Below are positions 26,903 to 33,531 of a stretch of 33,531 nt of DNA, in pieces. This DNA comes from Actinomycetota bacterium (GTDB taxonomy: Bacteria; Actinomycetota; Actinomycetes; Nanopelagicales; Nanopelagicaceae). Position 1 is the stretch's first letter, and each line of letters begins with the position of its first letter. A program made the translations under genes and the position numbers. The stretch lies in the NCBI GenBank assembly GCA_009927705.1, contig RFMK01000115.1, forward strand, positions 1-33,531, read 5' to 3'. The notes under the pieces were generated by a model. It was not told the origin of the DNA and did no database searches. It was given only the letters and a program-made list of their open reading frames with translations.

Positions 26903-27568
26903 TTACAACTCTCCTGAGCTTCGAGTGATAGCAAAGCGCGCAAACATCTCCTCTGCGTACCAATTCTCGCGATGCGTAGCAGCGATGGCAGCTTTATGAG
27001 CCTCACCCCGGTAGGCGAAATTTCTGACCGCTTCGGCCGAGTTCCAGATCGACAGAGTTCCTTGTAAACCGATGGGCGCTTCACCAATGCCAATAGCGGC
27101 AGCCAACCCCTCAGAGCTATGGAGACTTTGCGTCACAGGTGGAACAGAACGCCAGAAGATTAAATTCTTGCGCCACTTGATGCGCGCTCGCGTGATTGCG
27201 GCAACTGGTCCATTCCAATCTTTAGCGGCGAAAGCGAGATGTGAAAAAGGTGTTTGCCTAGACCATTGGCCATGAACTGAAATCGGAGTTAATTCAGCTG
27301 CAAATTCACTTTCCGCTTTCTTCCGCCAACGGGCAACAATTCGAGAACTTTCGAATCTGGCTAAATCTTCGGGATTGATCACTATCAGCAATCCCCAACG
27401 GCGCGGATCTGCATCTCGAGGAGTGAAAGTTTCACCTTTGCCTGCGCCCAATAATTTCCAGAAAGAAATTCCGTGAGCACGCCATAAAGAGATGCGATCT
27501 AAACCCATACGGAAGATTGCCCAAGGTATGTGTCTACTCTTTATCTTCCAGAAATAGATTCGAATCAT
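26903..27568 (-). CDS. crtA: Spheroidene monooxygenase (CrtA)-like carotenoid oxygenase
   Basis: FWKLLGAGKGETFTPRDADPRRWGLLIV, GPVAAITRARI, FWRSVPPV, AIGIGEAPIGLQGTLSIW, WYAEEMFARFAI: strong CrtA-family pattern. Confidence 0.88.
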   Translation of the reverse strand: MIRIYFWKIKSRHIPWAIFRMGLDRISLWRAHGISFWKLLGAGKGETFTPRDADPRRWGLLIVINPEDLARFESSRIVARWRKKAESEFAAELTPISVHGQWSRQTPFSHLAFAAKDWNGPVAAITRARIKWRKNLIFWRSVPPVTQSLHSSEGLAAAIGIGEAPIGLQGTLSIWNSAEAVRNFAYRGEAHKAAIAATHRENWYAEEMFARFAITRSSGEL

Positions 27569-28356
27569 GACGCTAGCGCGGCAACTTTTTTAATTTCATC
27601 CACCACATCAAGCGGTGCGTCCCACATCGGTGCGTGACCTGTATTTGGGAAGAGAATCCATTTTGCATGAACCGGAGCAACGGATCTCTCCTGGCACGTT
27701 GTTGCAGGAAGAGTCCTATCAGTATCACCAAAGATGATGGTGACTGGAACGCTTTCCGGAATGAAGCTATCGAAACGTTTCATGAGCATTCCATCCCATG
27801 CTGGGTAGTAACCCTCTGCTGTCGACATTGCAATCGTTGCATCCAAACAAAGTTCATAACTGAACTCTTTCCATCGTGGGCTGACATCAGCGAAACCAAG
27901 TTTGCGTGCGGCCTCGAAGTGGAGCGCGGTTGGTGCAATCTTGGCGGTATATCGAGCGAGAAAACGCGCAATGGCAGTACCTGGATAACGAGCGTTGTAA
28001 GGATTGAGCCACAATCCTGCAGGCGCGACTCCGACAAGTGAGCGAACTCTGTGGGGCTCATAGCTTGCCATTTCAAGCGAAACCCAACCGCCTAAAGAGT
28101 TTCCAGCTACATGAAAACGATCAATCCCAAGCGATGTAAGTTGTTCGAGAACATAAACTCCAAGTGAATGCGGATCCATAGGCTGGCCCTTGCTATAGGG
28201 AGTCTGACCATGGCCTGGTAGGTCCACTGTGATGACAGTGAAATCTTGATTAAGCATCGGGCGAATTGGTTTCCAAGCAGTGCTCGCAGATCCCATTCCG
28301 TGGATGAGAACTAGTGGATCACCGGATCCTGAAATCTCATACTTAAGTGGATACAT
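27565..28356 (-). CDS. Alpha/beta-fold hydrolase
   Basis: LVLIHGMGSASTAWKP, VDLPGHGQT, VAGNSLGGWVS nucleophile elbow, FGDTDR, NTGHAP; 4-nt overlap with crtA-like gene. Confidence 0.88.
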   Translation of the reverse strand: MYPLKYEISGSGDPLVLIHGMGSASTAWKPIRPMLNQDFTVITVDLPGHGQTPYSKGQPMDPHSLGVYVLEQLTSLGIDRFHVAGNSLGGWVSLEMASYEPHRVRSLVGVAPAGLWLNPYNARYPGTAIARFLARYTAKIAPTALHFEAARKLGFADVSPRWKEFSYELCLDATIAMSTAEGYYPAWDGMLMKRFDSFIPESVPVTIIFGDTDRTLPATTCQERSVAPVHAKWILFPNTGHAPMWDAPLDVVDEIKKVAALAS

Positions 28357-28845
28357 CTAATCTCCAACTTTCGCAGGTGTTGCTTGAGCTGCGCGAAGTA
28401 ACTCAGCAAATGTAGTTGGAAAGACTGCGTGCGGATGGCCCGCGGCAGCCCACACAATGTCGTAATCGTTGAGCGCCTCATCAATCAGTATGGTGGCCGG
28501 AGAATTAATCCAACCAACCGGCGCAACTCCACCAACCGAATAACCAGAGCTCTCTTTTACATAATCAGCATCTGCGCGACCCAATGCTTCAACGCCCAAC
28601 AATGCTGCGACTAATGTCGTATCAACACGATGACGCCCCGAAGTGATAACTAACAATGGTCTGCCATCTGGAAGTTTAAAGACGATGGATGATGCAATCT
28701 GTCCAACTTCGATACCAAGTGCTGCGGCTGCTTCGGCTGCTGTACGCGCACTATCGGAAAGGACTTTAATTTCACCTGGCATCGAGTGCTCGCGAAGCGC
28801 GGATTGAGCGCGTTGGACTGCCGCTTTCTCGAGAACCCCATCCAT
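28357..28845 (-). CDS. YbaK/EbsC-type aminoacyl-tRNA deacylase
   Basis: IKVLSDSARTAAEAAAALGIEVGQIASSIVFK, GYSVGGVAPVG, AAGHPHAVFPTTF. Confidence 0.91.
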   Translation of the reverse strand: MDGVLEKAAVQRAQSALREHSMPGEIKVLSDSARTAAEAAAALGIEVGQIASSIVFKLPDGRPLLVITSGRHRVDTTLVAALLGVEALGRADADYVKESSGYSVGGVAPVGWINSPATILIDEALNDYDIVWAAAGHPHAVFPTTFAELLRAAQATPAKVGD

Positions 28846-28856
28846 AATCGGCGATT

Positions 28857-29252
28857 CTAGAGAGTCGTAATGAGTTCCTTCACGAGCGACTTGATTTGAT
28901 CTCTTATCGGACGCACAGCATCAACGCCTTGACCAGCCGGATCCTCCAACTTCCAATCTAAATAACGCTTGCCAGGGAAGAAGGGGCAGGCATCACCGCA
29001 ACCCATGGTGATGACAACATCTGAGCTTTCGACCGCACTTGTTGTGAGAACTTTTGGGATTTCTGAGCTGATATCAATACCTTCTTCAAGCATCGCAGCG
29101 ACAACAGCGGGATTGATTGAATCAGCAGGCGCTGAACCAGCGCTACGCACCTCAACCCAATCTCCGGCGAAGTGCGTCAAATACGCAGCCGCCATTTGGG
29201 ATCGCCCCGCATTGTGTACGCATACAAATAGAACGGAAGATCGTTTAGTCAT
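28857..29252 (-). CDS. arsC: Arsenate reductase, low-MW phosphatase-fold ArsC
   Basis: LFVCVHNAGRSQMAAAY P-loop, MGCGDACPFFPGKRYLDWKLEDPAG with additional Cys pair; start MTKRSS. Confidence 0.92.
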   Translation of the reverse strand: MTKRSSVLFVCVHNAGRSQMAAAYLTHFAGDWVEVRSAGSAPADSINPAVVAAMLEEGIDISSEIPKVLTTSAVESSDVVITMGCGDACPFFPGKRYLDWKLEDPAGQGVDAVRPIRDQIKSLVKELITTL

Positions 29253-29886
29253 TTCTTTTCTCCGCTTTCCATAATGAAAGAGCAATCAAGGATCCGATTA
29301 CTTGTGCAAATACAAATGCACCAACCGAACCAAATTCAATTCCGGATGGAGCATCGGTGAAGACACGCGACAATGTGACGGCAGGATTTGCAAATGAAGT
29401 AGATGAAGTAAAGAAATAAGCTGCAAAAATCCACAGTGGAATCAGTTTCCACACGCTCTTCTCATTGGATGTAAGTGCGAGATAAACCAGACCCATGGTC
29501 GCCACAATCTCTCCAATGAAGACTCCGGAACCACTCCGCTCGATTGTGCTTGAAGCAATCAACTTTGAGTCAAACATGGAATTCGCAATCAGTACTCCTA
29601 CGATGGCGCCAAGTACTTGTGCCACAACATAGAAAAGAAACTCTGTGAAGGAAGACTTTTTCCTCAACCACGATGTAAGAGTTACAACGGGGTTGTAGTG
29701 AGCACCGCTGATGGGTGAACCAACTTTGATAATAATTGCCAACGCAGCAGCGGTAACCGCAGCATTAATCAATAGACCCAAAGCCGAATCTGCTTTCAGG
29801 TAAGAGGCCATGAAAGACGATCCAACAACCGCGATGAGAAGGACTGCTGTGCCGATAAATTCAACTGCTAAATTACGTAACTTCAT
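29245..29886 (-). CDS. MIP/aquaporin family channel
   Basis: LAVEFIGTAVLL, GAHYNPVVTL (first NPA-like loop, NPV) and SFANPAVTLSRVFTD (second NPA); start MKLRNL overlaps the TauE-like stop. Confidence 0.9.
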   Translation of the reverse strand: MKLRNLAVEFIGTAVLLIAVVGSSFMASYLKADSALGLLINAAVTAAALAIIIKVGSPISGAHYNPVVTLTSWLRKKSSFTEFLFYVVAQVLGAIVGVLIANSMFDSKLIASSTIERSGSGVFIGEIVATMGLVYLALTSNEKSVWKLIPLWIFAAYFFTSSTSFANPAVTLSRVFTDAPSGIEFGSVGAFVFAQVIGSLIALSLWKAEKRND

Positions 29887-30632
29887 GAAATGACCCAGGT
29901 TTCTACTAAGGTGAAAAATGCTATAGCAAAGACGAAATATGCGAACGCGCGTTTGAGTGTTGCCGGAGAAACCTTGGAGCTTCGGTGTGATGCAATTCGT
30001 GAGATAACGAGAGCGACGAGAGCGATAATGATCGGTAACAACCAATCAACATCACTCCAGTGGCGGTAATGTGCAAAAAAGCCCGTCAAAGTATTGATCA
30101 TTATGATGAATAAAGAAGTGCCAGCAGCTTTCACAGGGGATACGTTGTAGAACAGAATCAAAATTGGAATGGCGAGGAAGCCACCACCGATGCCGAAGAG
30201 TCCGGTGAGCGCTCCGATAACGAGAGAGATTCCAATCAGAGCAAGAGGCGAAACCTTTCGTTCCGATTGTTGTTGCGGAGTTGGAACCAGCATCGATACT
30301 CCAGCGATGATTAGTACAAGCGCAAATCCAGTAAGCACATATTTCTCTGGAATTCTAGGTAAGTAATATGCACCAGAAAGATTTGTTATCAAGCCAATCG
30401 CCCAGATAACGAGAGCTTCCCTAATCAAAACCTCTCTCTGTTTGATACGTGGAAGTGCGCCCGAAGCTGCTCCGACAAAAACGACAAGGAGAGAAGCAGT
30501 CGTAGCAGCAACAGGGGATAGGCCGAAGACATAAATGAAGATTGGGACCGCAAGCATGGAACCGCCTGCACCGACAAAACCCAGTACTGAACCAATCGCC
30601 ATACCCGCGACAATGGCGAGGGCGATTTCCAC
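29883..30632 (-). CDS. TauE/SafE family permease
   Basis: GSVLGFVGAGGSMLAVPIF and GALTGLFGIGGGFLAIPILI repeated glycine-rich motifs; GTG start. Confidence 0.88.
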   Translation of the reverse strand: MEIALAIVAGMAIGSVLGFVGAGGSMLAVPIFIYVFGLSPVAATTASLLVVFVGAASGALPRIKQREVLIREALVIWAIGLITNLSGAYYLPRIPEKYVLTGFALVLIIAGVSMLVPTPQQQSERKVSPLALIGISLVIGALTGLFGIGGGFLAIPILILFYNVSPVKAAGTSLFIIMINTLTGFFAHYRHWSDVDWLLPIIIALVALVISRIASHRSSKVSPATLKRAFAYFVFAIAFFTLVETWVIS

Positions 30633-30659
30633 GTGCAGACGTTATCGCTCTTCAAATGA

Positions 30660-30696
30660 AAAACCCCTGCGTGACAGTGAGTCACACAGGGGTTTT
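30660..30696 (-). terminator. Rho-independent terminator downstream of doxX-like gene
   Basis: AAAACCCCTGcGTGACagtgaGTCACaCAGGGGTTTT hairpin with terminal T run in the minus-strand direction. Confidence 0.85.
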
Positions 30697-30708
30697 GCCC
30701 AGAATTAA

Positions 30709-31122
30709 CTAGAGGTTAAAGAAACCTTCAGTGATTGATGGGCCGAAGTCAGCACCTGATCCAACGAGGACGAAGATGATGAGCGCAGCGCCAGCAAGCG
30801 AGAGATTCTTGAAGAAGCTGATGGTTTCGTTCTGCTTTGCTTGTGGATCTTGGATGGTCCAGAAGTTATGCATCATGAATGCAGAGACGATGAGGAAGAT
30901 TGCAAGGAGAAGTCCGCCAAGATCGGCATAGACACCGAGAGCGACATAGAGGCCACCGATGACGAGCATGAGGCCTGTGACGATGACCGAGAGTTTGGCT
31001 GCAGGGACCTTCTTATATTGCGCGTAGCCGGTCATCGCTTCGAGCTTGGTGAGGTGTGCGATACCTGAATTGATGAAGAGGAGCGCGAAAAGCACGCGTC
31101 CGATCACAAGGAGGATATCCAT
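30709..31122 (-). CDS. DoxX family membrane protein
   Basis: GRVLFALLFINSGIAHL, four TM segments; SD-like AAAGGAAACC before ATG. Confidence 0.88.
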   Translation of the reverse strand: MDILLVIGRVLFALLFINSGIAHLTKLEAMTGYAQYKKVPAAKLSVIVTGLMLVIGGLYVALGVYADLGGLLLAIFLIVSAFMMHNFWTIQDPQAKQNETISFFKNLSLAGAALIIFVLVGSGADFGPSITEGFFNL

Positions 31123-31144
31123 GGTTTCCTTTCATAGAGGTGAC

Positions 31145-31191
31145 GATTTAGTTGAAGGGTAAACCAATTTTATTGAAATTTCAACTAAATC
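31145..31191 (-). promoter_or_regulatory. doxX promoter with flanking 12-bp perfect inverted repeat
   Basis: GATTTAGTTGAA (31145-31156) and TTCAACTAAATC (31180-31191); minus-strand -35 TTGAAA (31179-31184), 17-nt spacer, -10 TACCCT (31156-31161). Confidence 0.8.
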
Positions 31192-31202
31192 AGCGTGTCG
31201 CA

Positions 31203-31242
31203 AAAACACAAGAGCCGCGTCCCGTGTGGAACGCGGCTCTTG
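31203..31242 (-). terminator. Rho-independent terminator downstream of 5'-nucleotidase gene
   Basis: Perfect 12-bp stem CAAGAGCCGCGT / ACGCGGCTCTTG with 10-nt loop, followed on the minus strand by TGTTTTTG. Confidence 0.88.
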
Positions 31243-31258
31243 ATGAAGTCCTAGTGAA

Positions 31259-33307
31259 CTAGGAGTTTGTCCTGACGATACGGCCATCAGCAGCAGGAGT
31301 TTGAGTTACCTTTCCTGCAGCCAAATCTGCCTTGAGTCCATCGACCAAGATATCAACGAGCAAGATGCCGTTAATACGGGCCATTGATGGATTGAAGAAT
31401 GTGTAACCATCGCCGCCGTACAACATGAAGTCGTTGGTGGCTACGGTGTACATAGTCGCATCCTTCGCAATCGCTTTACCATCCAGTGTTGTCACTGTTA
31501 GAACGCGGGAGCCAACAGCCTTCGAGGAATCAAATGTGAATTTGAACCCAGAAATTTGTGGGAATCGACCAGCGCTTGGATATTGCGAAACGCCATTTTC
31601 AAGAGCGCCCCAGAGCTGTGTTCCGGAGATCTTTGTCGTGACGACTGCGTTTCCGAATGGAAGTACGGAGATTGCATCACCAAGAGTTACATCGAATGGA
31701 CCTGTGACTCCAGCACCTGGACGCTTGTACGAGGTGTTAACCACCTTGTAGGTCGCTGCCGGGAATGTGTCACGGAGTCCACCACCGTTAGTGATAGCGA
31801 AATCAGTCTTCATGCGCGAACGCATCAAGTCTGCCAAGTAATTACCCATGGGAGTTTCACCAGCACGTTCAACAGCTGGAGTTCCACCTCGTGGGAAGAC
31901 TGCGGTCACTTGACCGATCTTCACATCAAGTTTGGCAACAAGTTGATCCTTGTATTTCTTTACAAGTGCAACGCCATCAGCATCTGGAGTCAGTTTAGAG
32001 ATTGCAGATGTGGTTACGTTTTCGATTGATGAACCAATTACCTTGTTCGAACTTGGGCTGACGCAGAGTTGGACACGGTTGTAGGAAACGCCCGCGTTAG
32101 GAACTTCTGCGACAAGAGTTGTGTTTGAACGAGCATTTGGCGCTGGATTGACGCTGCTATAGAGCTGGTGGCTGTGGCCACCGAAGATGACGTCTGCACC
32201 CTTGATTCCCTTGATCATGTTGATGAGATTACCTTTGGCAACGCCATCAGCATTCTCTGACCACCCTTCGTGGATAAGCGCTACAACAACATTTGCACCA
32301 TCAATCTTTGCATCGGCAATTGCCTTGTTGACTGAGGAGACAGTGTTTGAGATGGCGATTGTCTTTTTCGCGCCTGAGGCATCGGTGTAATCAAGGTTGC
32401 CTGGGAAGATAACTTCAGGAGTTTCTTCTGTGTTTGCACCAACAACGCCAACTTTGACGCCGCCACGATTAAGAATGACGTAGCGCTGTGCTGATTTTGC
32501 GCCAGATTTCAACGGCTCAAGGGAGCTGTAATTTGAAGCGACCCATTGGAAGTTGGACAAGCCAATAACTTTCTGGACATGCGCAATATTTCGATCGTGC
32601 TCATGGTTTCCAAAAGTAGAGACATCAAACTTCATCAAGTTCATCGACTCAATGGTTGGGAGCTCTTCAAACTCACCAGAGATTGCAGGAGCTGCACCGA
32701 TGTTATCGCCAGTTGAGAGAGTGAACGTTGATGCAACAGCTTTCCGGTCTGCAGCGAATGCAGTTGTGAGTAGCGCAGTTCCAGCATTTGTTGCTGTTCC
32801 TTCAATTGCGCCATGGAAGTCGCTGAGTTGTAGTAACTGGACGTTCTTAAGGTTCGAACGTGAGACATTTGCAAGCTGTGCGGATGTGAATGTTGTTGCC
32901 CAACGTGCAGGTGCTGAGTAGCCATAAGCATTGACTGCTTGCACTGTGACGCTGACAGAAGTCTGGCCTTCAAGTACTGGAAGATTTACCGAACCTGTGG
33001 TGTTTGCGGGAAGAATGACAGGACATGAACCTTGTCCGCCGCTGATGACATAGTTGGTGACAGCAGGGTTTGCAGTCACGGGATTGAATCGAACTTGGAT
33101 TCCTCGTTCAGTTGCATACGCGCGAACGATGGTTGGGGCTGCAGGTACTGCATATGAATTGGCAGTGACTTGCGGGGAAGTGAGCACCACGAGTGCGGAG
33201 GTCGAAAGCGCGAGGGCGCCGACGACGGATGAAATTCGAAGGCGGAGGGAGCGACCCTGGGTCTTCGAGGCGGATGTATGTGTGATCACGGGCGGATACT
33301 CACACAC
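31259..33307 (-). CDS. Secreted bifunctional metallophosphatase/5'-nucleotidase with N-terminal fibronectin-III-like domain
   Basis: Signal peptide-like LRISSVVGALALSTSALVVLTSPQVTA; LLQLSDFHGAIEG, STGDNIGAAP, FGNHEHDRN, GGHSHQLYS; C-terminal VATNDFMLYGGDGYTFF. GTG start at 33307 sits 6 nt after TAGCCT. Confidence 0.9.
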   Translation of the reverse strand: MCEYPPVITHTSASKTQGRSLRLRISSVVGALALSTSALVVLTSPQVTANSYAVPAAPTIVRAYATERGIQVRFNPVTANPAVTNYVISGGQGSCPVILPANTTGSVNLPVLEGQTSVSVTVQAVNAYGYSAPARWATTFTSAQLANVSRSNLKNVQLLQLSDFHGAIEGTATNAGTALLTTAFAADRKAVASTFTLSTGDNIGAAPAISGEFEELPTIESMNLMKFDVSTFGNHEHDRNIAHVQKVIGLSNFQWVASNYSSLEPLKSGAKSAQRYVILNRGGVKVGVVGANTEETPEVIFPGNLDYTDASGAKKTIAISNTVSSVNKAIADAKIDGANVVVALIHEGWSENADGVAKGNLINMIKGIKGADVIFGGHSHQLYSSVNPAPNARSNTTLVAEVPNAGVSYNRVQLCVSPSSNKVIGSSIENVTTSAISKLTPDADGVALVKKYKDQLVAKLDVKIGQVTAVFPRGGTPAVERAGETPMGNYLADLMRSRMKTDFAITNGGGLRDTFPAATYKVVNTSYKRPGAGVTGPFDVTLGDAISVLPFGNAVVTTKISGTQLWGALENGVSQYPSAGRFPQISGFKFTFDSSKAVGSRVLTVTTLDGKAIAKDATMYTVATNDFMLYGGDGYTFFNPSMARINGILLVDILVDGLKADLAAGKVTQTPAADGRIVRTNS

Positions 33308-33394
33308 GATTTGAGGCTATTTGGTATCGGAGGAGCGTGGCGCAGGTGTCACTTTGGTAACGGCTTGTGTCGTGTCGGGGGCTCTCGCTAGAGT

Positions 33395-33410
33395 TCGAAC
33401 AAATGTTCGA
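33395..33410. promoter_or_regulatory. LexA/SOS box, actinobacterial (Cheo-type)
   Basis: TCGAAC-AAAT-GTTCGA is an exact match to TCGAAC-N4-GTTCGA; dyad extends to TTCGAACA-AA-TGTTCGAA (33394-33411). Confidence 0.9.
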
Positions 33411-33531
33411 AAACCAAGATATCCCACGCCCAGAAATCTTCCTGGCCGGCGGTGAGCCAATCGAGTTCACCCACAACGGCCAGCGCTTTCGTATTCACTC
33501 CGTCCTTTCAACATGGCATGAATCTGGTGGA
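33403..33531 (+). CDS. DUF6504-like protein, 5' partial at window edge
   Basis: Open frame MFENQDIPRPEIFLAGGEPIEFTHNGQRFRIHSVLSTWHESGG to window end; TAGAGT -10 8 nt upstream; family call from the F.V.SVL..W.E.GG pattern. Confidence 0.65.
   Translation, partial: MFENQDIPRPEIFLAGGEPIEFTHNGQRFRIHSVLSTWHESGG

Noticed and set aside
17923-28356. A beta-carotene 15,15'-dioxygenase (blh) or rhodopsin gene in the carotenoid locus
   Set aside because: No ORF in the window has the expected membrane protein or retinylidene lysine motifs; any such gene would be elsewhere
29887-30045. 53-residue N-terminal extension of the aquaporin ORF
   Set aside because: Overlaps the TauE-like gene; MKLRNLAVEF at 29886 has the ATGA coupling expected here
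1-33531. CRISPR arrays, tRNA/rRNA genes, transposons, prophage or toxin-antitoxin pairs
   Set aside because: No spaced direct repeats, tRNA-like cloverleaf, IS termini or transposase/phage motifs were recognised

Overview
This looks like a chromosomal segment from a streamlined, moderate-GC actinobacterium. Gene content and synteny recall freshwater acI/Nanopelagicales-type genomes, but that placement is inference. Nearly the whole window is coding, in long same-strand runs with many 4-nt ATGA-type overlaps. Left to right: (1) rplS-lepB-rnhB-yraN-comM-dprA-era; (2) EamA transporter, divergent glgM(glgA)/glgC, a phosphofructokinase with PPi-type residues, class II DAHP synthase, ogt; (3) a minus-strand run: TPP riboswitch - pnuT-like transporter - uridine-kinase-like P-loop protein - PASTA Ser/Thr kinase (pknL-like) - endonuclease IV - EamA - threonine aldolase; (4) a split carotenoid locus: crtYc/crtYd, crtE-crtI-crtB, then metF and a CDP-alcohol phosphatidyltransferase-like gene, then an alpha/beta hydrolase-crtA-like-cruF-like-GT2-crtD-like operon; (5) YbaK, an ArsC-aquaporin-TauE cassette, DoxX, a secreted 5'-nucleotidase, and the start of a DUF6504-like gene under a perfect SOS box. 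Most interesting observations: a TPP-riboswitch operon pairing PnuT with a non-canonical kinase (candidate thiamine-trapping system); a carotenoid gene set predicting a monocyclic, hydroxylated, keto, glycosylated carotenoid; three divergent gene pairs whose predicted -10 boxes physically overlap (bidirectional, mostly leaderless promoters); a LexA box containing a start codon; and a three-half-site operator over the doxX promoter. No CRISPR arrays, tRNAs, rRNAs or insertion elements were recognised. All family calls were made by eye, without database searches.
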